DNA of 49,545 bases from Thermoguttaceae bacterium (GTDB lineage: Bacteria > Planctomycetota > Planctomycetia > Pirellulales > Thermoguttaceae): positions 1-49,545 of the forward strand of contig JARKPK010000013.1 of the NCBI GenBank assembly GCA_029975295.1, written 5' to 3'. Of this stretch, positions 26,258-35,428 are shown piece after piece. The number at the start of each line of letters is the position of its first letter. Positions within the stretch are counted from its first letter, which is position 1. Both the position numbers and the translations under genes were made by a program. The notes under the pieces were generated by a model. It was not told the origin of the DNA. It made no database searches and was given only the letters and a program-made list of their open reading frames with translations.

Positions 26258-27565
26258 CTAGGGCGCACGAACGGATTCCGCCGCCCCTTCGCCGACCAGA
26301 AGATCACCCAAAGCATCCACAACAACCGTTCTGCGCAGCCTGCCCAAATCTCCCTCGATACCAGGCAACGAAACATCAAGGTATCGCTCGCTGGTGCCCA
26401 ACACCCGCCCAGGGGAGGCAGAATCGACGCCTTCGACAAGCACACCCACGGCCCGACCGACCTGCCCTCGGCAAAACTCGCGTCGCTGCCGAAGGCCGAT
26501 CGCCTCCAGTTGTGCCGCCCGAGCATGGCGGACCTGCGGATCGACCGCATCAGGCAACGATGCCGCCTCTGTTCCTTCGCGCGGGCTGAATCGGAAGACG
26601 TGCAGTTTGCTGAATCGGGCCGCGGCAACCGCCTCACAGGTGGCGGCGAAATCTTCCTCCGACTCGCCCGGAAACCCAACGATGATGTCGGTGGTCAGGG
26701 CCGGCTCGTCAAACGCTTGCCGCGCCGCCCGACACCGTTCGAGCACCTTTTCCACCGGCCAGGGACGACGCATGGCACGGAGAATGCGATTCGAGCCGCT
26801 TTGCAGCGCCAAATGCAGATGCGGGCAAAAGCGATCGGGACGTTGTTGCATCACGTCCAACAGATCGTCGCCGGCCTCTGTCGCCTCCAGGCTCGACAAC
26901 CGAACGCGAAACTCGCCCGGCGCCTCGGCCAAGCGGCGCAGAAGAGCGCACAGCGTCGGACGATCGGACGAGGGCGCCCCGGCCGTCGTCGTCCGCCGGT
27001 CGTCGAGGCCGTAGTGTCCCAAGTGGATGCCCGTCAGCACGATCTCGCGATGCCCGCCATCGACCAACCGGCCGATCTCCGCCAGAACCTCTTCGATCGG
27101 CCGGCTTTCCAAATACGGTCGAACGTGCGGGATGATGCAGTAGCTGCACGTCATGCGGCAACCATCTTGCACCTTAACGTAGGCCCGATGCCGCGAAGCG
27201 AACCCGGCCAGCCCCCTTGGCGGGACGTGCAACCCCAAACGCGCCAACCAGTCGGGCAGGCGGCGTTTGTCGGAAATCACTTCAACCACGCCGGGCAACT
27301 GCGCAACTCGGGCGGCGTCGTGCGCCGCGAAGCAGCCGATCACCACGATTTCGGCGCGGGGGTGCTCCCGGTGCGTGCGACGAATCAACTTGCGGCTCTT
27401 AGCCTCGGCCTCCCCGGTGACCACGCATGTGTTCACCACGCAAAGATCGACCGATTCGCCAGGACAAGCATCGCGGTATCCCAAGCGCAGCAACCCTTCG
27501 CGGACCCACTGCGATTCGTACTGATTCACCTTGCAGCCGAGGGTAACAATCAACACCGAGGGCAT
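26258..27565 (-). CDS. mtaB: tRNA t6A37 methylthiotransferase MtaB
   Basis: Adds a methylthio group to N6-threonylcarbamoyladenosine at position 37 of tRNA. The N-terminal domain has its cluster cysteines at C11 (LGCKVNQYE), C47 (NTCVVTGEA) and C78 (GCFA). The radical SAM motif C136-x3-C140-x2-C143 (CRMTCSYC) follows, and VLTGIHLGHYG and LALQSGSNRIL are typical. The C-terminal 65 residues correspond to a TRAM domain. The LGCKVNQYESQ start separates MtaB from MiaB and RimO types. The length of 435 is normal. Assignment is confident. Confidence 0.95.
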   Translation of the reverse strand: MPSVLIVTLGCKVNQYESQWVREGLLRLGYRDACPGESVDLCVVNTCVVTGEAEAKSRKLIRRTHREHPRAEIVVIGCFAAHDAARVAQLPGVVEVISDKRRLPDWLARLGLHVPPRGLAGFASRHRAYVKVQDGCRMTCSYCIIPHVRPYLESRPIEEVLAEIGRLVDGGHREIVLTGIHLGHYGLDDRRTTTAGAPSSDRPTLCALLRRLAEAPGEFRVRLSSLEATEAGDDLLDVMQQRPDRFCPHLHLALQSGSNRILRAMRRPWPVEKVLERCRAARQAFDEPALTTDIIVGFPGESEEDFAATCEAVAAARFSKLHVFRFSPREGTEAASLPDAVDPQVRHARAAQLEAIGLRQRREFCRGQVGRAVGVLVEGVDSASPGRVLGTSERYLDVSLPGIEGDLGRLRRTVVVDALGDLLVGEGAAESVRAP

Positions 27566-27740
27566 CGCTCATCCATTCACGTCGTTGCAGCGACTACGAC
27601 GGCCAACCGAACGGGGAAGAATCTCAGCCGGCCCAACTTCTCGAGATGAAGGCGGCGCGGCCGGCGCCTTCTCTTGTTATGAAGAGTTGTGAAGATCAGT
27701 CGCCCTGCGTCTTCCGCAAAACACGCTCCGCTCGGCAAGT

Positions 27741-28088
27741 TCACTCTTCGCCGGGCGCCGGCTCGATCGTAGCCGTCATCGAGCCCTTGCAGCCGCGAAT
27801 CAGATCATCTTTTCCATAGGCGTGAATCTGATCTCGCTTCAGTTCGGCATGCTCTTTCGTCGTGGTCAATACAACGACCCGTCCGGTCGTATCGACCTCG
27901 CATGCCAATTGGAAGCCCTTTTCGATCGGGTGGCCGAACAAGTCGCGCAGCATCCGAACGACGTACTCGTAGGAATGATCGTCGTCATTCCAAAGAATGA
28001 CGTTGTAGCGAGGTTGTCGCTTGGGGCGCGCGGCATCGGCTTCGCGCAACTCCTTCTCGCCGACAACAGCAGCAAATCCGTCGCTCAT
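27741..28088 (-). CDS. clpS: ClpS adaptor
   Basis: Brings N-degron substrates to the ClpAP/ClpCP protease. The ATG at 28088 gives 115 residues, near the usual 100-110. YNVILWNDDDHSYEYVV (28-44) holds the Asn-Asp-Asp substrate pocket (N34, D35, D36). The position of E. coli ClpS His66, which contacts the free amino group of the substrate, is Asp66 here in my alignment (ACEVDTTGR). The core otherwise matches ClpS. No clpA or clpC gene lies beside it. The longer open frame to 28184 is Cys/Gly-rich and not family-like. Confidence 0.9.
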   Translation of the reverse strand: MSDGFAAVVGEKELREADAARPKRQPRYNVILWNDDDHSYEYVVRMLRDLFGHPIEKGFQLACEVDTTGRVVVLTTTKEHAELKRDQIHAYGKDDLIRGCKGSMTATIEPAPGEE

Positions 28089-28450
28089 AACAAGGCAACC
28101 GCATTTTCCGCCCTCTCGGCCGCACATCGGCCGGGAAAGGCAATCGGGATCGAAAAACGCCGCTGGCAGCAATTCACCCGCCAAAAAGAAGCGAGACCGC
28201 GCCGACCGACCGACGGCCGACCTCCCGGAAGAACGGCGATTTCAAACGTGCTTTTCTTCTCCGAGGTTGGACCGCCTTGACCGAACGAGTCTGATCCGAC
28301 GCCGTCAATCCACCGATCATTCAAAGAACATTATACGAGCGCCCTAAACGGAGGAAAAGCAATGAGCAGCCAGGGTCGGGCAATCGCCTCGGCCGATTCG
28401 GGTCGTGTGCCGGCGGCCGGGGGTTGCCGCGCCTTGCGGCCACCGGCCGA

Positions 28451-31400
28451 CTACCAGCGGAAAAACCGATACGGGTCGTCCCATTCCTCGGGCGTATCGA
28501 GGTAATAGCTTTCCAACCAACGGCCCTGCGTGGGCGGCGGGCACGGTTTGATGCTCGCCAGCGAAAGCCACAGCACGCCCGGCGAACTGTGCCAAAGCTG
28601 GAACTTCGCCCCTTTCGGCACGTCGGCATTCGATTCGACGACGAATTCGAACGTTTGCCACCGGTCGGTCGGGGTGAACTGCTGGTAGTCGAACAACGGT
28701 TTCCAGTTCGCGGTGTTTTGCACGGCCACTTGCACGCGAGCGTTGTCCATCTCTTCGGCTTTGGCTTTGATGGTGATTTTGTACCATTGGCCGCGGCGCA
28801 TCGGAATATCGTGCTGGGCGATCATCAAGTTCGGCGTCTTGCCGGCCGCAGCCGTCGGCAGCGTGAACCGTTGCGCCCAGGCCCCATCGGCAAGCTGTTC
28901 GCGGGCGCATCGGGGCGACGGCTCGGCCGAAAGCTGCCATGCGTCGGCCAGGCCATCGCCGTCGGCATCGCGGGCGAAATCGGCATTGGTCAGCAGTTCG
29001 GGCGCGGAACGGCCGCCGTCGGCTGGCTCGCCGAACCAGCGCAACAGCGGTGTGGACGGACTAGCGCCCAGATTGCCGAGCAAGCGCGAAAGCAGGCAAC
29101 TCGTGCGGCGGAAGGTGCGGCGTGTGGGCAGCCCTTGGGGCGAAAACTGCCACGGTGCAAGCTGGCACACCACCACTTTGCCCTCGGCCAGCGTGCCCAG
29201 CGCCTGCCCTTGCGGCAGCAAAGGCAACTCGCGCGGATCGCGGTTGTGAGCGTCGGCCGGGCCCACGCCCGCCAGCGGCGACCTGATGCCCGCCGGCTCG
29301 AAATACTGCGAAATGTACTCGCCGCGTCGCAGCGGGATTTCGACGGGCAACGCTTGGGCGTCGCGGTGGTCGAGCGCTACGGCCAACATCGGGCCGCCGC
29401 GCGCCAAGTGATCGGCCAACGCGGTGCGATGCGGTTGCAGAACCGCGGCACTGCCCGGGCCGGCCACCAGCAGCACGTCGCCGGCCCGTTGGCCGGTGAA
29501 GTCGTCGGCCGCAATCCCCAGTTGCGAGAGGAACTGCTTGCCCGCCGGATCGCCGGCGTAAACCACCGTGCGCTGCACCGGCGGTTTCCACTGCGCGGCG
29601 TAGTCGAGCATCTGACGCGGCAGCCGATCGGCGGCCGGGTCGGCCGCGGTCCGCCCCGTTACGTCCAACTGGCAGAAAAGCACCATCCCCTTGCCCTCGC
29701 GGTATTCGAGCAACGGGCTGTATTGAAGGCTGTAGCCGCCATCGACAATCGGCAGGAAGTCGCCGCGGGCGGGCTTTTCGATCAGCACAGACGCCACCGT
29801 GCCCTGGTTGCCGCATCGCCACAGCCGTGTAACAGGCAGGCCGCACCACGAAACGGTCGGGCCGTGCATCGGCCGAGTCTTGTACGTCAGTCGCGGCGGC
29901 AACAATGTGGCCGCCCCGCGCCAATCGCGCAAGTGCTCGGCGCTCAGAACAAACCTCGCGGCCGCAGCGTCTTGCCCGAGGCCTGCCAACACCGGATGGT
30001 CGGGCACGCGCGGGAACACCTGCCGCAGTCCGTACTCGACGACGCGGAAACCCAGCCTCTTTTCCAACGCCTCGGCCGATTGTTCGAACACGACCACCCG
30101 CAGGCCGCGTCGAACCGCCGAGAGATCGGGTGCTGGGGTGTTCACCCCCATGGCGCCTTTGCCAACCAAGAGCAGGTCGAAGGCCGACAGGTCGGCGTCG
30201 GCGGCGATCGGCGTGGCGCGTACCCCCAGGGATTCGAGCGCCCTCACCGTTTCGCCTTTCGGATCGAACACGGCGGTGCGGCCCGGCGCCCGAATCGTTG
30301 GCGGAGGCGGCAGCACGTGAAACTCGAACTCGTCTTGATGAGTTTCGCCCGACGAGAACTCGACGCTTAGCGCGATCCGGTATGCGCCCGGGGGAATGTC
30401 GCCGGGCAGTTTGAAGCTGATCGGCACGCGGGCCTGTTCGCCGGTGGGCGTTTTCCCTCGGCCCGAACCGCCGGCTGCGCCCGGGGCCGAAGTAGTCCAG
30501 CGATAGGCCCACTCGACCGGCACGCGAGCGTTGTTGATGACGATGATCTGCTTCTCGACGGTTTCGCCGGGCAAGTAGTTGTGGTCTTTCGCGGTGAACC
30601 GCTCGGGCCCGCCGGCCAGATAGGCCAGAAGCGGCATGTTGTTCCGTAATATCGCGCGTCCGTAGCCGGTGGCGATCCAATCGTCGCGATCGAAGGCCAA
30701 GTCCATCCGCTCGTAGCGGTCGTCGATGAAGTCGGCGCCGAAGCCGGGCCGTTGCAGCCGCTGCCAATCGACCGGCAGGTTGCGCCGCGATTTATCGACG
30801 CCGTCGCGCAGGCGGAACAGCATGTTGTGTTCCCACGGTGAATTGGCCGATAGCCCCCAGGTGCGGAAGGCCCGCCAGTTGTCGGTTGTGTAGCGGAAAA
30901 ACACCTCGTCGCGCTCGGTCAGTTGGTTCGAGCCGAGTTGGTGCGGATAGTCCCAGCGGTGCCAGCCTTCGCGCGAACGGGCCTGTTTGGCCTCCCAGCG
31001 GAGGTTGGTCTTTTCAGCCGGGCTGATGCGGTAAGCCGCGTCGCCGAGGAACTGCGCGTTCCACTCCGCCAGGCAGAACTCCCACGGCACTGCCGCCGAG
31101 CCGAACTCGCGCTTGCCTTTGAACCAGCCGCGATACATCGCCCAGTCCCACGAGAACGGCGCGCCGTACTCGCAAAGGAACACGGGTTTCACCCCGCGGG
31201 CCGCCCAGGTTTCGAACCAGTCCGACATCTCTTGGATCGGGACGAAGTTCGGGTAGAAGTTGCTGGCGTGCAGCACGCCGATGTCGCCGGCGTGATGGTA
31301 CACGATCCGCGACGGATCGGCGCGGCGGATGAGCGCCTCGGCCCGAAACGCCCGCTTGGTGTTCTCGGCCGACCACGACTCGCGGCGCACGCCCTCGATG

Positions 31401-33082
31401 CCCATCCAGTCGGGGTTCATGTCTTCTCCCGAGGCCGTGGCGTTGTGGCTGGTGGCGTAGGCGACCACGCTGGGATGACTGCCCGCCACGCGCGCGTAGT
31501 AGGCGGCATGGGCGGCGTAGCCGTTGGTGCGTTCGGCGTCGGCCGACTTCCAATCGTAGTGCGAAAAGTGCGGCTGTGTCAGCGCGACGAGCATCCCCGT
31601 GTCGTCGGCCGCCCGAAGGATTTCCTCCATCGCCAGGTGCGTGCCCGGCTCGCAACTGTAATGATGCGTGTACACGAAATTGATGCCGAAGCTTTTCAGC
31701 CGCAGCAAGGTTTCTTTAGCACTTTCGTAGCCGGCCCAAGCAGCGCCCAACTGGGCCGAATCGAGCGGCACGGCCGAGAGCCAAATCCGGCTGCCGTTCA
31801 GGCGGAAATCGCGGCCGTCGATCCAGAATTCGCGAAAGCCGAATCGCACGGGAAACGCGGCGTCGATCCGCCGGCCTGCCGCATCGGCCAGTTCCACCTC
31901 GGCAACGTATTGATGGTTGGGCGTGTGGATGTCCCAGAGGCGCTCGGGCCGCCACCGGGCCGTCAGCGAAAGCGTTCCGCCCTCGAGTTCCGCCGGCGGA
32001 ACGGCGCGCCCGGCGAACTCAGCTTCGATCCGCCCCGCTTCGCCTCCGTCTTGACGGGAACCGTCGCGGACGGCCGCGCGGAGCATCACCGGCTGAGTGG
32101 GGCGTTCGCCTTCCAACTGGGCTTCGATCGTTACCTCGCCCTTGCGGTAAGAGGTGCTGACGCGCACCGGGCCCAAGCGAGGCCCGCTAGGCACAGCCAC
32201 CAGGAACAGATCGCCGCATAGCCCGCGGCGCTCGACGGAGCCTTTTACCTCGCGGGCGGCGGCCGTGTCGGTGTACGAAAGCATGACGCCGCGAAGCGGC
32301 AGGGCCGTTACCAACAACGACACTGTATGCGTTGCCCCCGGGCGGCAGTGGTCGGAAATGTCGAGATCTCCGCCGGGAAATCGCACCTCGCCGGCGCGAC
32401 GGCCGTCGATGAATACGGCGGCCAGCGAGTTCACCTGATCGAGGGCGAGCAAGATGCGACGGCCCGACCAATCGCGTGGAATGGAGACTTCGCGCTGATA
32501 CCATGCGGTGGAAAGGCGGCGGAGGTCGGTATCGGCCCAGGCCGGATGTCGATAAAGCGTTTGCGAATCTTTTTGAATGTAGCTTGTGATGCCGGGCCAC
32601 GGGCCGGGCACCTTGAAGAACCCCCAGCGCGCCGCAGGCGGTTCGGCCGCATCGGGCTCGGCGGGCTGGAAACGCCACAGGCCGTTGATGCACATCCGCT
32701 CGCGCGTGGCCGTAGTTTCGCGCCATGCGAGTTGGGCATCCCACACGGGCACAACGCCCGGCGGCAGCGCGGCGGCGAATTCGGAGCCCGACCGCGCGCC
32801 GGCCGCTGCTTCGGCGACATCTGGCTGCGATGCCGGGGAGCCCAATTCCTCGGCTTGGGCAGTTGCCGGGCAGCCCGTGCGACCGGTGAAGAATTCTCCT
32901 AGACAGCTCCATGCAACGAGCGATGCAGCCGCCAACGCAGCGAAGCGCCCCATTGCCTGTTTCGCAGGCTTGAAGCGATTTCCGTTCTCGAAGGTTCTAT
33001 CCGCTGTTGCCCCCGGCATCGTCCCCACAAACGCCGACCGCGCCGCCCGTGCCCCGCTGCCGCTGCCTGCCTGGCGAACCAT
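28451..33082 (-). CDS. Giant secreted GH2-like protein with C-terminal carbohydrate-binding domain
   Basis: A 1,543-residue exported protein. The start at 33082 is fixed by a strong GGAGGAG five bases upstream (33088-33094), which makes a long N-region before the hydrophobic core (FAALAAASLVAWSCLG, about 47-62); an internal ATG at 32953 would give a standard signal peptide. A sugar-binding jelly-roll (about 150-290), an immunoglobulin-like part and a TIM barrel follow, as in GH2 beta-galactosidases and glucuronidases. The nucleophile region reads FLCEYGAP (about 630-637). At the usual acid/base Asn-Glu the text reads SHNATASGEDMNPD (about 541-554), so the Glu is not where expected. The last 150 residues, starting with the Ca-loop-like DADGDGLADAW, look like a CBM. 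Substrate unknown. Confidence 0.85.
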   Translation of the reverse strand: MVRQAGSGSGARAARSAFVGTMPGATADRTFENGNRFKPAKQAMGRFAALAAASLVAWSCLGEFFTGRTGCPATAQAEELGSPASQPDVAEAAAGARSGSEFAAALPPGVVPVWDAQLAWRETTATRERMCINGLWRFQPAEPDAAEPPAARWGFFKVPGPWPGITSYIQKDSQTLYRHPAWADTDLRRLSTAWYQREVSIPRDWSGRRILLALDQVNSLAAVFIDGRRAGEVRFPGGDLDISDHCRPGATHTVSLLVTALPLRGVMLSYTDTAAAREVKGSVERRGLCGDLFLVAVPSGPRLGPVRVSTSYRKGEVTIEAQLEGERPTQPVMLRAAVRDGSRQDGGEAGRIEAEFAGRAVPPAELEGGTLSLTARWRPERLWDIHTPNHQYVAEVELADAAGRRIDAAFPVRFGFREFWIDGRDFRLNGSRIWLSAVPLDSAQLGAAWAGYESAKETLLRLKSFGINFVYTHHYSCEPGTHLAMEEILRAADDTGMLVALTQPHFSHYDWKSADAERTNGYAAHAAYYARVAGSHPSVVAYATSHNATASGEDMNPDWMGIEGVRRESWSAENTKRAFRAEALIRRADPSRIVYHHAGDIGVLHASNFYPNFVPIQEMSDWFETWAARGVKPVFLCEYGAPFSWDWAMYRGWFKGKREFGSAAVPWEFCLAEWNAQFLGDAAYRISPAEKTNLRWEAKQARSREGWHRWDYPHQLGSNQLTERDEVFFRYTTDNWRAFRTWGLSANSPWEHNMLFRLRDGVDKSRRNLPVDWQRLQRPGFGADFIDDRYERMDLAFDRDDWIATGYGRAILRNNMPLLAYLAGGPERFTAKDHNYLPGETVEKQIIVINNARVPVEWAYRWTTSAPGAAGGSGRGKTPTGEQARVPISFKLPGDIPPGAYRIALSVEFSSGETHQDEFEFHVLPPPPTIRAPGRTAVFDPKGETVRALESLGVRATPIAADADLSAFDLLLVGKGAMGVNTPAPDLSAVRRGLRVVVFEQSAEALEKRLGFRVVEYGLRQVFPRVPDHPVLAGLGQDAAAARFVLSAEHLRDWRGAATLLPPRLTYKTRPMHGPTVSWCGLPVTRLWRCGNQGTVASVLIEKPARGDFLPIVDGGYSLQYSPLLEYREGKGMVLFCQLDVTGRTAADPAADRLPRQMLDYAAQWKPPVQRTVVYAGDPAGKQFLSQLGIAADDFTGQRAGDVLLVAGPGSAAVLQPHRTALADHLARGGPMLAVALDHRDAQALPVEIPLRRGEYISQYFEPAGIRSPLAGVGPADAHNRDPRELPLLPQGQALGTLAEGKVVVCQLAPWQFSPQGLPTRRTFRRTSCLLSRLLGNLGASPSTPLLRWFGEPADGGRSAPELLTNADFARDADGDGLADAWQLSAEPSPRCAREQLADGAWAQRFTLPTAAAGKTPNLMIAQHDIPMRRGQWYKITIKAKAEEMDNARVQVAVQNTANWKPLFDYQQFTPTDRWQTFEFVVESNADVPKGAKFQLWHSSPGVLWLSLASIKPCPPPTQGRWLESYYLDTPEEWDDPYRFFRW

Positions 33083-33386
33083 CGTTGCTCCTCCAGTAGA
33101 AGATGGCTACTCGATGCCGGCCGTTGGAATCGGCGCGGCTCGCGCGGGCCGCTTGGTTTCATTCCGTCGGCCAATGGGCCGCCAATCGCTCGGCCGCCTC
33201 GGCCATTATGATAGTAGCGTCACGAGAGTCAATCGAACGCAGGCCAAAGCGGGCGAATGCCGCCGTGGGCCGGTCGGGGCGAATCATCATGTCGCAGGGC
33301 AACCCGCCGCGCATATCCACAAAAAAGCGTTTTCGCCGTGTTTTCTCGGGTTTTCTTCGTCTTTGAGCAAAACCGAAAAAGTGGCG

Positions 33387-33415
33387 TTGACTCGTTTCGG
33401 GCGAATCAGTACGAT
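33387..33415 (+). promoter_or_regulatory. Candidate promoter (TTGACT-17-TACGAT)
   Basis: -35 TTGACT (33387-33392, five of six consensus bases), spacer 17, -10 TACGAT (33410-33415, four of six). It points into the gene-free stretch that ends at the terminator-like site at 33942. Confidence 0.4.
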
Positions 33416-33941
33416 CGCAACCACTTGATTCATGCGGGTGAGCAATCACGCGGGCCGAAGAGGCCGAGCGATCCGTTCGCCCGAGGCTTTTCGGCGGCAA
33501 CAGCCTGTGGCTTCCGACAAGCTTGGCCTTGTTCGATCGCCGCTGTGCGAAAGCGGCGGAGAATCGAATCCGACCCGATCAATGAATCCACGTGGATGGG
33601 TCCGCACGGGAGACGGCAGAAACCGGTTGTCTCTGCGGACCGCGAAGCGATCGCCCAAGCATGGATGCGACCGGCTCGCTTCGAATACATGGTGTTGACG
33701 CACTCGATCGCGACGAATCCGAGCATTGACGTTCGGCCGCCTCATCGCAGCCTCTGCTGCCGCCGGCGCCAACGGCAATGCCCGCGCCTCTGCCGCCGAT
33801 CAGAGTCGTTTGCCGGGCATGCCCGGCGATGTCGCGATGAATCGTCGCGACCGAGTTGTTCAGCAACGTGCAACAATACGGCCGTCGCTTGACGGCGGCC
33901 TGAGCGCGCCCAATCGCTCCCGGAAGCGTCGGCTGTCCTCC

Positions 33942-33979
33942 GCCCCCCTGGGACACGGCCTTTCCGGGGGCCTTTTTTT
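33942..33979 (+). terminator. Rho-independent terminator-like hairpin
   Basis: A GC-rich left arm (GCCCCCCTGG, 33942-33951) can pair with CCGGGGGCC (33964-33972), and seven T residues follow at once (33973-33979). Two bases bulge in the stem. It is one of very few hairpin-plus-T-run sites in the window and lies about 195 bp before the dehydrogenase gene. Confidence 0.5.
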
Positions 33980-34173
33980 GCGCGCACCGCTCGCAGCGCT
34001 GCGACGCGCCCTGCGCCGCCCTCCGACATTCGAACCAGCCGACCCGCACGCAGCGATCGTTGGATCATCAACGATCAACGGCCGCCGCCCGCTGCCGCCG
34101 GAGGCGAGAAACCGCCTCTGTTCGCCGCGGCACCGGTTGCATTCCCGGCCCGACGCGTCCAAAATAGCTCGCC

Positions 34174-35172
34174 ATGAGAATCGTTCTTTGCTACCCGGTC
34201 GAACCGAAACATCTCGCGCAAATCGCGGCCGCCGCGCCTCAGGGGGCCGAGATCATCGATGCGGGCCAAGAGCGCATCGCCGAGGAACTGCTCGAGGCCG
34301 ACATTTTCTGCGGGCATGCCAAAGTGCCCGTCGATTGGGACGCGACCGTCCGCCGCGGCCGTTTGCAATGGATTCAATCGTCGGCGGCCGGCATGGATCA
34401 CTGCCTGGTTCCCTCGGTGATCGAATCATCCATCGCGGTCACCAGCGCCTCGGGCGTATTGTCCGACCAGGTTGGCGAACACGCGATCGCGCTGATCACC
34501 GCATGGACCCGGTCGCTGCCGGTGTTTTTCCGCGCGCAACAGCGAAAGGAGTTTGTGCGCCGCCCCACCCGTGACCTAACGCGCGCAACGGTGGGCATCA
34601 TCGGCTTTGGCGGCAATGGGCGGCGTTTGGCTGAGTTGCTCGCGCCCTTCCACTGCCGGTTGCTGGCCACCGATCTGTTCCCCGTCGATCGGCCGAGCCA
34701 CGTCGCCGAACTGCTGCCGGCCGCCGCGTTGGACGAAGTAGTCGAGCAATGCGATTTCGTAGTGCTCAACTTGCCGCTGAACGACCAGACTCAGGGGCTG
34801 TTCGATCATCGCTTGCTCCAGCGAATGAAACCGGGAAGCCTGCTGGCCAACATGGCTCGCGGGGCAATCGTCGATCATCACGCGCTGGCCGAGGCATTGC
34901 AGGACGGACGACTGGCCGGCGCGGTGATGGATGTGACCGAGCCCGAGCCTTTGCCTCCGGAAAGCCCGCTGTGGGAGATGCCGCAGGTGATCATCACGCC
35001 CCACGTTGGCGGTCAGGCGGCTTGGCGGATCGATCGCATGACCGACCTGTTCTGCGCCAATCTGCAACGGTGGTTCAAGAACGAGCCGCTGATCAATTAC
35101 CTGACCGACAAGCGTTTGGGATTCCCGATCCGCGGACGCGGATTCCCCACGTTTCACGAGGTCTTTGTCTAA
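34174..35172 (+). CDS. D-2-hydroxyacid dehydrogenase (second copy, divergent)
   Basis: A 332-residue NAD-dependent dehydrogenase, only distantly similar to the one at 10839. The Rossmann motif is GFGGNG (144-149), with an Asn where most have Arg or Ile. The catalytic triad is Arg229 in MARGA, Glu256 in VTEPEP and His277 in ITPHVGG. The last 25 residues, past the usual end, are Arg/Gly/Phe-rich (RLGFPIRGRGFPTFHEV). NMARGAIVD replaces the usual NxxRG(G/P)xVD closely. It begins 195 bp after a terminator-like hairpin, so it probably has its own promoter. The substrate is not known. Confidence 0.92.
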   Translation: MRIVLCYPVEPKHLAQIAAAAPQGAEIIDAGQERIAEELLEADIFCGHAKVPVDWDATVRRGRLQWIQSSAAGMDHCLVPSVIESSIAVTSASGVLSDQVGEHAIALITAWTRSLPVFFRAQQRKEFVRRPTRDLTRATVGIIGFGGNGRRLAELLAPFHCRLLATDLFPVDRPSHVAELLPAAALDEVVEQCDFVVLNLPLNDQTQGLFDHRLLQRMKPGSLLANMARGAIVDHHALAEALQDGRLAGAVMDVTEPEPLPPESPLWEMPQVIITPHVGGQAAWRIDRMTDLFCANLQRWFKNEPLINYLTDKRLGFPIRGRGFPTFHEVFV

Positions 35173-35399
35173 CACGCTCAACCCGGTTATTAGTTGCAGC
35201 CACCAGCGACCCGCGACGAAAAGGCCGCGACGATCTTCCCGCCAGCCTGCTACCACCGCGCTGGCCGCCGCACGCGGCAACTGCTCTGGCGGCCCTAAAG
35301 ACTTCGGGGCGTTGGCCTTGCCCACCCGATGCTCGAAACAGCAGGTGACGCTTCTTGTAACCAACGGCTCAGCGGCGCAAGAATCGGCCCCTGACCGGA
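35173..35399. other. Gap after the dehydrogenase
   Basis: No gene. A hairpin GGCCGCC (35263-35269) / GGCGGCC (35288-35294) could end the dehydrogenase transcript but lacks a T-run. The A/T content rises sharply at the right end, where the next promoter begins. Confidence 0.4.
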
Positions 35400-35428
35400 T
35401 TGATTATTTACTTTGTCGCTTTTATGAT
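35400..35428 (+). promoter_or_regulatory. Sigma70-like promoter of the PLP-enzyme gene
   Basis: -35 TTGATT (35400-35405), spacer of exactly 17, -10 TATGAT (35423-35428, five of six consensus bases), inside an A/T-rich stretch that stands out from this GC-rich genome. It predicts a transcript start near 35435 and a leader of about 155 bases. It is the best promoter I can see in the window. Confidence 0.65.

Larger units (their letters stand above)
33083..34173. other. 1.1-kb gene-free divergent region; candidate ncRNA
   Basis: No frame here looks like a real protein. A plus-strand promoter candidate (33387-33415), several strong hairpins (for example CGCCGCT/AGCGGCG, 33538-33558, and the palindrome GCCGGGCATGCCCGGC, 33812-33827) and a terminator-like hairpin plus T7 (33942-33979) follow in order. 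This could be a transcript of about 550 bases. I do not recognise RNase P, tmRNA, SRP or 6S signature sequences in it. Confidence 0.4.

Noticed and set aside
28424-30370. Long plus-strand frame of 648 codons opposite the GH2-like gene
   Set aside because: Arg/Gln/His-rich without any domain; it mirrors a real gene in GC-rich DNA, which often leaves long open antisense frames. The same holds for 3039-4157 (-), 4348-5760 (-), 18151-20268 (-), 22652-23983 (+), 42224-43789 (-), 44285-45892 (-) and 46966-49134 (+).
33400-33980. RNase P RNA, tmRNA, SRP RNA or 6S RNA
   Set aside because: None of the signature sequences I know for these RNAs is present.
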